Of a DNA stretch of 64,000 nt, positions 32,482 through 45,584 are shown piece after piece. A program made the position numbers and the translations under genes. The notes under the pieces were generated by a model. That model was not told where the DNA came from. It was given only the letters and a program-made list of their open reading frames with translations, and did no database searches. Origin of the DNA: Vitis vinifera (Eukaryota; Streptophyta; Magnoliopsida; Vitales; Vitaceae); assembly GCF_030704535.1 (NCBI RefSeq), contig NC_081822.1:35486001-35550000 (forward strand), in the 5' to 3' direction. The first letter of the stretch is position 1; every line of letters begins with the position of its first letter.

Positions 32482-33480
32482 ATGGCCGGCAGCGAAGTCC
32501 GTACATCACCGGAGTTACCTTTGAAGCTCCGGCTGTCCCTCGCCATATTCTCCGCCGTGTCCAAAGTCTCTCTTCGCCGCAACGGTACCGTCAACCGCTG
32601 CCTCATGAGCCTTGTTGACTTTAAATCCTCTACCAATAAGAAACCCATCAAGGGCGTCACCACCTCCGACACGACCGTCGATTCCTCCCGCAACATCTGG
32701 TTCCGCGCCTACCGGCCTCGCGAGGCCGCCTCCGGAGAGAACCTCCCCATGATCGTCTACTTCCATGGCGGCGGTTTCGCGTTACTCGCTGCCAACTCGA
32801 AGCCGTACAACGACCTCTGCCTCAGGCTTTCCCGAAAACTCCCCGCCATCGTAGTCTCGGTCAACTACCGCCTCTCGCCGGACCACCGCTACCCATCCCA
32901 ATACGACGATGGCTTCGACGCCCTTAAATTTCTAGACGACAACCCTCCCGCAAACGCCGATCTCACCCGGTGCTTCATCGCTGGAGACAGTGCTGGCGGC
33001 AACCTCGCCCACCACGTCACAGCCAGAGCCGGCGAGTTCGAATTTCGGAACTTGAAAATCCTCGGAGTCATACCGATACAACCCTTTTTCGGCGGCGAAG
33101 AGAGAACCGAATCGGAAACCCAACTAGCCAGAGCTCCGGTTCTTTCAATGAAGCTCACTGACTGGTACTGGAGGGCGTTTTTGCCGGAGGGGTCGGACAG
33201 AGACCATGCGGCGGCGAATGTATTCGGGCCGAAATCGAGCGGCATATCGGGGGTGAAGTTTCCGAAAAGTTTGGTGTTTATAGGAGGTTTCGATCCGTTA
33301 AAAGAGTGGCAGAAGAGGTATTGTGAAGGACTAAAGATGAGTGGGAATGAAGTGAAGGTGGTGGAATATGGAAATGGGATTCATGGGTTTTATGTATTTC
33401 CGGAGCTGCCGGAGAGTGGCTTGATGGTGGAGGAGGTGAGGGAGTTTATGAAGGAGAGAACAGGATTTGGGGATCAGTGA
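32482..33480 (+). CDS. Carboxylesterase, CXE18-like (copy 5)
   Basis: Intronless 332-residue CXE-type esterase, the most diverged member together with copy 1. HGGGF is at residues 95-99, nucleophile Ser170 (GDSAGG), Asp271 (GGFDPL) and His301 (NGIHGF). The usual NYRLAPEH block reads NYRLSPDH, and TDWCWKAF reads TDWYWRAF. The C-terminus ends in a charged tail (MKERTGFGDQ) instead of the FIYPQ/FIYSQ ending of copies 2-4. The ATG gives the family-typical distance to the LP(W/L) motif. Ester hydrolysis in the cytosol is expected; substrate unknown. Confidence 0.9.
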   Translation: MAGSEVRTSPELPLKLRLSLAIFSAVSKVSLRRNGTVNRCLMSLVDFKSSTNKKPIKGVTTSDTTVDSSRNIWFRAYRPREAASGENLPMIVYFHGGGFALLAANSKPYNDLCLRLSRKLPAIVVSVNYRLSPDHRYPSQYDDGFDALKFLDDNPPANADLTRCFIAGDSAGGNLAHHVTARAGEFEFRNLKILGVIPIQPFFGGEERTESETQLARAPVLSMKLTDWYWRAFLPEGSDRDHAAANVFGPKSSGISGVKFPKSLVFIGGFDPLKEWQKRYCEGLKMSGNEVKVVEYGNGIHGFYVFPELPESGLMVEEVREFMKERTGFGDQ

Positions 33481-33724
33481 CTTAAGTTAGCAATCGAAGG
33501 GAGGAGGAGCTATGGTTGTTTTTGCTTTCTTTTTCATTTTTTTTTTTTTTTTCATTTTCAAGCATGCATGGAGGTGTTGGGTGAATTATGGTTTTTTCTA
33601 ATTGATGAATAAAAGAAAGTGATTGGAAAAGGGAATATGGAAGATTCAATCAATAATGCAGAGGTAATGAAATTAATCAAAGGTAGCACCTTTTCGGACC
33701 CTATATGTTGAATTTGTACGTAGT

Positions 33725-33890
33725 ATTCCAGTGGCCCCAAAGTCGGCCCGACCCTGTAACTCTGGACTCATTAGCAGCTCGAGCCAAGCCCAGCTCTAAA
33801 GGCCGGAGCATGGCCTAGATCGAGAGGCCTAAGCGCAAACTCAGCCTAGGCAGCCCCTCTGGGCCCTTGTATCCAAACAATTCAAATGGA
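33725..33890. other. Unexplained GC-rich island
   Basis: About 165 bases rich in GGCC, GCCC and CTCGAGC words inside AT-rich DNA, with no open frame of note. It resembles in composition the inner part of some LTRs, but I find no partner in the window. Confidence 0.4.
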
Positions 33891-36800
33891 AAATTTGATG
33901 GTAAAAAGCTTTCATTGCTGCATTGAATCTATTTGGGAGTACTTCTGTTGAAGCGACTCCATTAGAAACACTTTTAAAGGAAATCACTTAGAACTCATCC
34001 GAGAGTTATTACAATTAATACGTTTTTTTTTACTAGCCGTTCCATTGAAAATGTTTTAAAGAAAATAGCTTAGTTTAAATATAAATCTTTTAAAAAAATG
34101 ATTTAATACTATTTTTGGTAGGAGTATAACTTAAAAAAAATGCTTTAATAGTATTTTTTGGTAGGGATGCAACTTAGATGGGTTGACTTGACTTAACATA
34201 ATGTTTGAGTAGACTCGTGCAATTATTTTTAATATTCAAGTTGGGTTTGAGTTAAGTTTTATCAACTCGAAATTATTTTGAGTTGAGCTCATGTCAAAGT
34301 TCAAACAACCCAAACTTAACTTAAACCCCATTATAATATATATTATCCTGTGTAATAATAATATTTATTATCTTTTTAGATTTTCACCAAAAAATAAAAA
34401 TTAAATCAAACCATAATTATACCATATGCCTTTTCACTTTATTTAGAAAGATATATAAATTTATTTTTATGTTTTTTGGTTACAATCTTAAAATTTTATT
34501 CAATTTACAATTTAAATTTTGTTAAAAAATATAGATTTTAAAATTTTTTTTAATAAATATTATAAACAAATTTTGAATCATACAACCTTCTCAACTCAAC
34601 TTGACATTAAAAAAAATAAAATTGGATTGAGTATTTCAAATTAAATTGATTGTTTCTTAATTTGAGTTTGACTCAAGTTACTCATGTTGTGATTGAACAG
34701 AACTTTCTAAGTGCATCCACCAAGAATCGAATTTAGGAATTTTCCCCTCTATTAGGTTGGACGTTTTAACCATTCAATCATGAATGCAAAGAGACTCACC
34801 GAGTGAACTAGGTTTTGGTATTCCTTTTAAAGTATCTATTTCTTTTATTAAATGATATTTGAGAAAAGAGGGAATAGGAAGACGTGTTTCTAGAATGAGC
34901 AAGATAGGGGTTGAGAAGGGGGAGTTAGTAGAGTTAGACTAGATTGGAATGAGAATAAGAACTTGTTTTAATGTATGAGATTGACTAATGCTCTCAAGTT
35001 GATGCAATGCATTCCACTAATTGACTTGATAATCAATCAATCCAACCTAATTTTTGATGATGTATTTTACGAGAAAAAAATATTTTTGGAAAAATAATTT
35101 ACCAGGTGATTATTCAAGAATTACTTCTATATTTCTTAAAGTAATTTTCAAAAATCCATGAAACACCTAATTTTTATAAGAAAATACTTCCAAACACAAT
35201 GAAGCATTTCCAAAATAATTTCAATAAATTTAATAAATTTTATAGCAAAAAAATCTTAATCTTTCTAAATAATAAAATAAATTTTAGGATTTTTTTTCAA
35301 ACAACTAATATAAATAAGTTGAGAGTGGTGAAGCTTTTTATTGAAAAAAAAATCTATTATCAATATCATTGTAAATTCATCTTTGTTATCTATGAAACCC
35401 ACCATTTTGAAAAATTATTTGAACATCCCATAACCATACACACACTCTCAATAGTCTTTAGATGCTTTCATACTTTCAATTAATTTAGCTATTTTTAATT
35501 AAAATTAGTTATCAACTAAAGACCACACAAAAAACTTCCTCCAATTTTTTTTTTAAACAATTATGGAGGGTAATACTTCGATTGAAAAACATGTTAGTAT
35601 TTCCATGAAACTATGAATTGAAGATAAAGATAAAGTTTCACATGTCAACTTTAATGAAAACATGGCACACTGCAAATTAAAGATAAGCTTCATATGGGAA
35701 AAAGCTTGTGCTCCATGTCAATCATACAGGTACCCCCCAAGCTTTTTCAGACAAAGTCCATCATATTTGTGATTCACCATCAACAAAATTATTCCAATTC
35801 ATCAAGATTTCAGACCAAATCAATGTTCCATGTATTGAAATGACACTCAAGAATTCAATTTCAGGCATATTCTTGATTCTTAAAGTACAAATCAATGGAA
35901 TATATGCTCCAATATATCAGAGATTCTGCAGGTAGTACTTATAGATTTAATTAGTCTCTTTATTAGAGGTCAAGTTCAAATGCTGCCTTTGTATTAGTAT
36001 GATCTTATTAATATTTTGTCACACATTATATTTTAATTTTATTCCTTTGCCTATGGCATATAATCATGTTGTGACTTCCCATTATATTCCCTTTCTTTAT
36101 ACTATTTATGTTTTTTCTTTGTTCTTTTTATTTTTATTTTTTTTTAGCAAATGGGTTCAAAATTATTCTCTAATTATTCATTTTTTTTAAACAAATTTTG
36201 GTTCCTAGGTTAGTTTGGTTGTTAACATAGATTATTACGCTTGCAAAATATGTTTTAAGGTTAGAAATTTCCATGGATGAATAAGAACAGTAAAAATTGT
36301 AGCATCATATTTTGTTGTTGTTATTATTATTACTATTATTATCATATCTATGAATGATTTAAACTAAGCTTGAACTTTAACCATAAGTTAAAAAATTTAG
36401 ATTCTATTTAGAAAATGTTTTCAAAAATAATTTTATATATAATTTTTAGAATAGTTTTTGAAAATTGTTTTATGATATTTTGTAAAACAAAAATCACTTT
36501 GAGAATTTGAATGTTCTTAATATGTTTTGAATATGTTTTAAAAAATAATTTTTCTGATTTTTAACTATATTTAAATTGTTTAAAAAAAAACAATTTGAAA
36601 TGAAAATTGTTTTAACTATTTTTCATATTTGTATAATTATATTTAAAAATAACCTTTAGAAAATAAATAAAATCAATTTAAAAATATTTTATAAAAACAC
36701 TCTATTTTTTGTTTTTAAGAATAAGAAATAGTTTCTATTTTTTTTTATTGTCAAACCTGTTTTATTATTATTATTATTATTATTTTGAAGAATAGTTTTA

Positions 36801-38154
36801 AAAAACAATTATCCAACATATTTTAAGATTTAATTAGATTTAGATCACATAAGTATCGGAAAAAAAAAGAATATAAATTATATTCTTCCATTTTTCCTTT
36901 TTCCTCCTTTTTCTCCCTTATACCTTCCATAGTCTAAATAAAGTCCCATAATTTGTGCTTGAAAATTTCAAAGCCAATGCTTCAACTTGAATTATTGTAA
37001 TATATTTGCATAGTCATTTTTAGGGGTTTTTTTAATACTTTTTTGTGTCATTAATTACATGTCACAATACATTTAATTTTTTAAACTAAGATAACATAAT
37101 GTTTAGTATCTTAAGTTTGAGTGAATGTACATCTAATTAAGTTGATGATTAGTGAATAACACACATGATCTCTCTCTCCACTTTGCCAGCTTCTTGGAGA
37201 TTCTAAAACCCTTGGAATGAGCAAATTATTGTATAGATGTTTCATAAATTCTTTAAAAATATGCCTTTTATGTGCTTTTTTTTTTTCCACCCAAATTCTT
37301 GTACATTGAATTATATGTTCCCAAGCCAAACTTCAACCTCAAGTTGTCACCTTAACTTATATCTATCTTTCCATGAAATACTACCATCCAAATTTTTTGA
37401 CCTAATTGTTTCTAGAACCAAGCTATTGGATTGGAATCAAGCATTTGTTCTTATTCCTTTCTCATAGACAAATAAGTTAGTCTGCAGTAGGCCACTAACT
37501 CTTACCACATTTTTAGCCTTTGTGAGACAACTACAATACTAATTTTTTTAACATTAGTTTGCAGGATTCATCATCAATGAACATTTTATTACTAGATTTG
37601 AAAATTTTGATGGTACTTCTTAAAAGATTCGAGTTTTTAAAACTAAGGATTAGTTTCAATCAAGCCTCTTGAGATTTTGTAAAATAACCACTACTGATTT
37701 CAAATTTTGTCTGTAAACATATATGAAATAATATTTTAGGATGCTACCGGAAGAAAGTGTATTTACACTAAATCTCATAATCTATTAGGGTGCCACCCGC
37801 ATAACTTTAAAATCAATGGTGGATTAGTGCATTTACACTAAAGCTCTGAGATTGAAAATAAAATTAATCCTAAAAATTACTTTATACAGTGTGTTTCATA
37901 GTGTTATATCTTAACCCAATCATGTTGAAACTGAAAAAGTAATTTAGATGCTCTATTCAAAATGCTTTTAATGTAAATATTATTCTCTACAAATATTGCT
38001 AAGAAAATTACCTATTAATCATTTCTCTAAGAAACATTATAAGTGATTTTTAAACTTTTAAAAAGTGTTTTTTAATTTTATCCGACACTTGATTTTTTTT
38101 CAAGAATATTTTTTATATTAGAAGTGCTTTTCAAAAGACTATCAAATGAATTCT

Positions 38155-38372
38155 TAGAGTTCGTTTGACAGTACTTCTAGAAAATGTTTTTAGCCTAATA
38201 AATATTTAAAAAAAAAATTTAGGTATTTGATAAAATTTTAAAAATTACTTGTAATATTTAAAAATCACTTATAATATTTTTTTTAATAGAAATTCTTGAT
38301 AAGTAATTATTTTAAAAATACTTTGAGAAAAAAATACTTCCAATATAAACACTATCAAACATATTCTTAATC
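38155..38372. repeat. Foldback MITE-like repeat
   Basis: Left end TTAGAGTTCGTTTGACAGTA and right end ACTATCAAACATATTCTTA are imperfect inverted complements extending about 40 bases. The interior is AT-rich and non-coding. An adjacent, more decayed copy ends at about 38153. Confidence 0.55.
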
Positions 38373-41300
38373 ATATTTAAAAAATATTATATATATATAT
38401 AGCTTAACTATTAGAGATTTGATGTTTAGTAGATGCTTGGAAGATCCATATATTTCCCTATTTTGAAAGACATTTGTCAAATTGAAAGAACTTACTATAT
38501 AAAGTGTAAGGCATAAAGGGTGGTCTCCATGAACATAGGTTCTCAATATGCAAGTGGCCTACTCACTCATTTACAACAACTTCTCTATTGGGTGCCACCA
38601 GACAATCCTCACATGTATGCCGTTTTGCAATAGTCTATTGCTCTAAAATTCTCTCACACACTTCAACTAAAGGTTCTCCAGGCTACGTTTCCAACCTCAA
38701 AAGCCCTCAAGTTAAAAAAAAATATATAACATTTTCTTTAATTTCATGTTTGGTGTCATGGAAAAAATATGAAAACAGTTTTTTATGCTTAAATATAGAA
38801 AACAATGTATTTTGAGAGTAATTCTTTTATTTGTTTTTATTTATTTTTTAAGGATTATTTTAAAAAATAATTATGAAAATATAAAAAATAAAATATTACA
38901 GATAAAAATTATTTTTAAAATATATTTAAAAACATAAAAAAATAAGTTAAGAGTATTTTATGTCTCCAAGTAAACATTTGTTTCATAAAACATGAAAACA
39001 ATTTTTAAAAATTGTTCTTAGAAACTTTTTTTTTTAAACTATTTTTTAAAATACTTCCAAAATAGAACTTATATTTTTTTAATAAATTATTTGTTAATCT
39101 TTATATAAGTAATTGTTTTTTAAAACACTTTTCAAACAACATGTATATTTTTTAACCTTTTTATAAACAATTAAATAAGAGAGAATTTTATAGATGTTTT
39201 TTACTTTTTATTTTATATATTTTCTTGATTTTGTTGCCTCAAATTTATAAAACCAAACATAATCTAAGGTTATTTTTGGTTCTTGGATAGTTATAAGGAA
39301 AGAAAAAAAGTGGTAAAATAAATAATTTTATCATATTTGATTATCTTATGAAAATAAAAAAAAATAAAAAAATATAATTAATTAGAAACTTATGTATTTT
39401 AAGATTATTTAATTTTATATTAAAGAGTTAAAAGAAGTGAAATGAGTTTAAAATATTATATAAAAATAATTTATCAATTTTGAATCTATTTTTTTATTTT
39501 CATTCTACTTTTCCTTTTTATTTTCCTTTTCTTACATTTTCCCTCAACTTTCTTATTAACCAAACATAGCGTTAGAGCGTCTCTCCTCGTGGGGTAGGTA
39601 TATATATCTGTTAGGGAATTTTTTGGCATATGTTTTGGGGTCCATATGGGTTCCTAATTATATATGTGCATAGGAATCAGATTATACCTAAGTTTAAACC
39701 CTTGGTCATTTTTTTTTCCTTAAAATTTATTCTTAGTTACTCTAGAAATCTTGTGACACTTCAGAAAGGCCACTTTTGAAGCCATACTTTATTCAATTAA
39801 TCTCCAGTCGCTTTCTGCCTCTATTGAAATCAATGCTTCCTAGTGATTCCATAATATATCATTTAGTATAATAATATTAAGTATTCCTAGATCATAAGAG
39901 AGAAGGAAATAGCTTTCTATATAATTTTTTGGGTCTGTTTTCTTTGATTTTTTTACAAAATAAATAAATAAAAATATCCATCTTTGACCTGACACTATAT
40001 AATAATAATAATAATAATAATAATAGAAAGTAATGCATGGATTGTGAGCCCTAATCAAGGGGCTTTTTATTGTATTATAAAAAATAATTCTAAAATTACT
40101 ATATTTTTTAATTTCAAGTATAACTCGTTTTTTGAAAAAATTAGTTTAGCATAAAAGTAACATGTTTTTAAAAGGCAAATTCGTAAAAAATGAATTCGAT
40201 TTTTTCAAAGACAAATTTAATACAAAAATTAAACTCGTTTATTTAAAAGATGGGTTCAATAAAAAAAGTAAATTCGTCTTTTAAAAAGATAAGTTTAATG
40301 TAAAAATATAACAAATTGTGAAAAATATTATATTTTTATTTTTATTTGTTTAAATAACCATTTTTTAAATAATACTTATAAAGAAAAAAAATTCCCAAAT
40401 CAAGTGGTTGTAGTGTCAAAAAGGTGGCAAAGAACATGGAAAAGAAAAGGGGTTGAATGACCACAAAATATGATGATAAGAGTCTATACCAAATTGGATA
40501 TTCCTTGAAATATCCATTGTGTTCCCCCTCCCTCAATTCATTCCTATTCTGAATGATGCCTACTTCATTTTCTATGTGCACACCCCATGATGTAATCCTC
40601 CCAACCCACCATGTCCATAAACCAAAATCTCTCACCATAGCCTTTGATTTTCTCTTGTTTTTATCCAACCTTTTTTTTCTTAGATTCATTTCTTCTATCT
40701 CTTCTATATAATCCTTTTTGGAAGAATGTGTACGTTTTCGTAGTTTAATCACTCAAATGGTTTGCCTTTCGGTATTTGATGCCAAAACAAAAAATAATAA
40801 TAGTAATAAATCCAAATAGATTTTTTTTTCAAATTAAGTTCTACTTTTAATATTTGTGACCGGTGGTAAAAACTAGTCTAAACCCTATTTCTTCTCTCTT
40901 TTTTAATTTAGTTTTTAGAAAAATTTTAAATTATCAAAAAGGCATTTACTAAATTTTGCATTTGGGTTATTAAAAGCCATGATAAAATCTAGACTATAGT
41001 ATAAGAGCATGAACAATAAGATTATTAGGCATAAATAATATGACGAACAAAGAAATGAAACCAAAATATATATGTGGTATGACCAAATTGATTACGCCTT
41101 TCCATGCACATCAATTTAGTATTGTGATCGAATTTCTTTTTAATGTTTTAATTAAAAAAATGTGAAGAAGAAGATGAGAGAAACAAAAAGGGAAAACTAA
41201 GAACATGTGAGTTGAGTACGATTTTGATGGAAATTCAGGAAAAAGAGAAAGATATTTTAATCCATCCACATAACCTTTTATTTGAAGAAAAAAAAAAGAG

Positions 41301-44300
41301 ATGAAAATAAGCAAGAATTAATAAGGATTATACGTGTCTAATTAACATTTTCCCTTTTAATTTATCATTTTCTTTCTTTCCCTTAGATTCTTTTCTTCTA
41401 TCTTTTCTAGATAATCATTATTGGGAAAAGCTTTATTTTATTTAATTTTTTTCCTTGGCCTGTCATAATCACCCAAATGGGCTGTTCTTGTGATGCCTTG
41501 TAGGTATCTGATTCCAACAATAAATAAATAAATAACAATAATAATGAATAATGTAGAGGTTATTCAACCATGGTCCATGGATGGTGATGGGGCCTTCCTA
41601 CTGCCGTTTGAGTGAGTCTTTTTCTTTCTTTCTTTCTTTCTTTTGGCTTGGAGCATTGCATTATTTGGCGAATGTGAATGGCCACAAACATGTCATGTTT
41701 GAAAGCAAATTGGTATACTTCAAACACAAGCCATACATATTCAATGGAAGGATACTAGAATATCATGCTAAACAAATTCTATTCACTATGCCAAATTCTA
41801 TAAGCCCCTTTGGAATTTGGAAAGTTTGAGGGAAGCAAAAGAGAAAAAGAAATTAAAAATTTATTTAATATACAATTGAAGCTTGAACATCTTTTTAAAA
41901 TAATTTTCATTATATTTTATTATTATTATTATTATTATTTTGTATTTTTAAAGACAGATCAAATTAGAGAATTTGAAGATCTATTCATTTGTTCGATTTT
42001 TTTTTCTTTTTTAATACTTTTCACATAAATCACTAAAACCAAACCCAGTATTAATGAATGGGGTTTCCGTTCAAATAAAAGAAAACTTCAATGTCAAGTT
42101 CATCCCATAAATTAACATACATTTTTTGCTATATAATTTATGGATTTTTACGGCTAAGATTTGTGAAATTAGTTGCAAGTCCCCGTAATGTGAAATGACA
42201 CTCTTCTTGATTGGTAACAACTAATAGTTGCAATGATGGTAAGGAAAAATGATCATAGAAGAATGGAACCAACTTGGCAATAAAATGAGTTGTCCTCTTA
42301 TGAATATTGGGACAAGAATAGTTAATGAATGTGTTTTTGTATGCATCATGCAAGCACTTGCAAAACTATGAAAAGTAGAAAAAACAAAACAATACTTTAA
42401 GAAAAGTACTAAAAGGACCCTCCTCTTGTAGTTAAAATTACATATTCCTTTTGATGTAGACTTGAGCCCATGAAAATGAATGTGCAAATGATACCATAGA
42501 TTCCAATGAACCATTGATGTAATGTTTATTCACATTATATATATATATATATATAGATATACATGTATATTTAAAAATAAAATAAAAAATAAAATTGGTT
42601 TCATTGTGTATATTTTCTTTTATTGATTTAGCTTTTTTAAGAAATCTAAAACCGAATAAAATATTGATAAGCAAAATGAACCAAGATTGTATTGATATGA
42701 ATTTGCTTCTTTGTTAGAGCTCTTTATGATCTTTATACATTTCATCGTTTATGAGAAATTATCTTTTGCTAAGGAAAAATAATCTCATTAGTATTGATCA
42801 ATTAAACCATTAAAAAGGAAAAAGAAAAAGAAAAAGAAAAAAGGGAAAAAAAAACAAAAAGAAAAGAAACATCTCCATGTACAACCGAAAGGTGCTCTCA
42901 ATTAGTTATTGTTGTTGGAGGATGGGCCCATCTATCATGGGCTCTCCCACCAAGTGAAAATGTCTTCTTACATTTTTTTGTTGTCACCCCCAATTTTTCC
43001 ATAATTTGAACTTGAGACTTTTGAATTTTTATAGACAATCGTTGTTCTTTGAGATCATATATAGTTATCGTTTGGAGTTTGAAGAAATTCAAAAGCAAAG
43101 AAAATTGGGTTTTAGGGGCTTGAAAAGGCATAAAAGCTTGTTATTTTCATTGAAATGCATTGTAGCATACAAAAAAAAACTAATTTGAAGCCTCGATGAC
43201 AATTTTTAAAAGCAATTATAAAAACCAACTTTTAAGAATAATTTTTAAAACTGTATTTTAATATTTTGTATAACAAATATTTGTTTGAGAGCTTAAAATA
43301 TTTTTTATATTTTTAAATATGTTTTAAAAATAATTTTTATATATAATAATTTATTTTTAATCATATTTATATAATTATTTAAAAAATATCATAAAAAAAT
43401 AAGTTAAAATAATTAAAAACAAATAAAAGTGTTATATGAACATACCATAATTTCTGTTTTCTAGTTGTTAATAATATTTTCCTATCTTTTTTTTTTTTAA
43501 TTCCGAAGAATAGAAAATTGTTCCCATAATTAGTTACTAGATTAATTTTTATTATTTATTATTTATTTATTTTATCTAAACTATTAATCAATTTCATTGT
43601 TTTATTGTTCATTTTTTTAAGTTAAAATATATTTTCAAATATTCAAATTTTAACTTCCATTTAAAATCTTCACCTCAATGATACTTTTATATCAATTTTC
43701 AGTTAAATTTAAGGTAAATTTAAACATATTCAGAGTAAAAAATAATTAAAAAAAAAAAAGAATACACCACGTAAAAATTGTTTTTATTCTCCTATTCTCA
43801 TCCAAGAATATCCAAAAGAATATATAACACTACAATGCCATGTCTAACACCACCAAAAAAAAACAATGACACTATTATTACTTTGTTGCGCATACAAATC
43901 ACTGGTGTCAAACCACAAAAATTTTGAACACACTTAATACACAGAATATTCCATATTAGCTTTATTATTATTATTGTTATTATAAAATATAAGAGGCTAA
44001 CCCTTCTCCACCACATGAACCGTTCAATGTGTTTAATTAGTTTTGCCCTTTATTTTTTTGAAAAGTTGTTCAAATAATTTTTTTTTCCTTAAAAAGAAAG
44101 GTGTGGTGGGTGGTGGAGGCTATTAGAAGAATAAGGTGTCTTGTAGAGAATAATACAAGAATAAGGATGTTTGAGTAATATGCTCTTCAAGGGAGGAAAA
44201 AAAATGGTGAGACAGAGAACCAAAGCAACCCAATCCAAGTTATTTAATCTCTTCACATCTTAAGTCAATTTTTTTCACAATATATAGAAAAATAGACATT

Positions 44301-44308
44301 TCAAGCCT

Positions 44309-44314
44309 TATAAA
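44309..44314 (+). promoter_or_regulatory. TATA box of the sucrose-phosphate synthase gene
   Basis: TATAAA 125 bases before the ATG, followed by a CT-rich leader typical of plant 5' untranslated regions. Confidence 0.65.
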
Positions 44315-44355
44315 GAGCCAACGCTCTCTTCTACCTCTCTTCAAAGCACTGCAGA

Positions 44356-44425
44356 CTCTCAAAGCCACTCTTTCTCACCAAGAAGCAGAACTCTCAAAGC
44401 CACTGTTTCTCACCAAGAAGCAGAG
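44356..44425 (+). repeat. 35-bp tandem duplication in the SPS 5' leader
   Basis: Two near-identical 35-base units (44356-44390 and 44391-44425), each CTCTCAAAGCCACT then TTTCTCACCAAGAAGCAGA, with one or two differences. They lie in the predicted transcribed leader just before the start codon. Confidence 0.9.
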
Positions 44426-44438
44426 AAGGGGTGGGAAA

Positions 44439-45553
44439 ATGGCTGGAAATGAATGGATTAACGGGTACTTGGAAGCGATATTGGATGCCGGAAGTAGCAG
44501 AAATGGGCTGAGAGTTGTTGAAGATGGTGATGAGAAGAGCAACAGCAAGAATAATGGTAGTAGGAGGAGAAGATTTGTTGAGGGGAAGGTGAGAATTGGA
44601 AGGTTGGAAGAGAAGGAGAAGGAGAAGGAGGAGGTGTTTAATCCCACCAAGTACTTTGTAGAAGAAGTTGTTAATAGCTTTGATGAATCTGATCTCCATA
44701 GGACATGGATTAAGGTTTGCTCCTTGCTTCTCCTCTCACCTATTTTTTCAATTCCATAATCCTTTCTTTGGTTTTTTATTTTTCCTAACTGTTTTTTTCT
44801 TCCCTATTTTTCCTTTCCTTTATAATAATTGAAGTTTGATGTGATATAACTTTTTTCAAAATTAAGAATAGTTATTCATGATACTTTATTAGAAAGTCAC
44901 TTATGAGAATCTAACCAAAATATTTTACTAATTTTATGGAATTTAATATATATATTTTTTATTAAAACATAATAAGAGAATATAAAAAAATAATAATAGA
45001 CATGGATATAATCTTTCATAAAATCAAGAATATTTATACATTGTATTATATCGTCAAGGTCGAAGCTCTGACATTAATCATTTGATTTTTGTTAAACTCA
45101 AATTCATCCTTAATGAAATGTTTGTATGTTAAGTTATATGGACTTTAATCCCTTAACTTGTAGACAAATTATGGGGTTGTTTTCAAGCCAAAGATGGTTA
45201 AAATGCAATGGAGAGAATCCATAGCTTTGCATCACCATGTTTGTCCCCACTCTCCACCACTATCACCACCACTATCACCACCCTTAGATTCTTTCATTCA
45301 TCAAAGTAAAATATATGTTAATTTAAATTTATGGTACTAAAAAAGAAGATACTTATATCAAGATATTTAGCACCTTGTAAAGTGACCTACACTGTCTTCA
45401 AGTGAGAATACATACACAGAGAATTTGGTTACAGTTGTTATGGGATTGCATGGGCATCATATCTTCTCCTTTATTCAAAACATACTCAACTTTCTTATCC
45501 TTAAAAGTGTCTCATCCCATCTAAAGCAAATAATTATGCATCCCCCCCCCATC

Positions 45554-45584
<31 letters not shown>

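Larger units (their letters stand above)
33481..44308. other. Long AT-rich intergenic region
   Basis: Nearly 11 kb without a gene I can support. It contains a GC-rich island (33725-33890), an 11-bp inverted repeat GAAAAAGCTTG (35698-35708) against its complement (35738-35748), foldback MITE-like copies near 38155-38372, a diverged direct duplication (40656-40830 against 41365-41560), and microsatellites such as (TTA)n at 36764-36784 and (AT)n at 42536-42555. The 136-codon minus frame at 40342-40752 shows no recognisable domain. Confidence 0.55.

Noticed and set aside
35708..35935. 75-codon frame near the 35.7-kb hairpin as a peptide gene
   Set aside because: No recognisable domain, signal peptide or conserved cysteine pattern.
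40342..40752. 136-codon minus-strand frame
   Set aside because: Lysine-rich then hydrophobic, no recognisable domain, and no splice or promoter support; probably chance in AT-rich DNA.
42536..42555. (AT)n run as a possible origin or regulatory element
   Set aside because: Ordinary microsatellite, one of several in the window.
44375..44699. Antisense frames over SPS exon 1
   Set aside because: Overlap a confident exon and consist of Ser/Leu/Pro low-complexity sequence.
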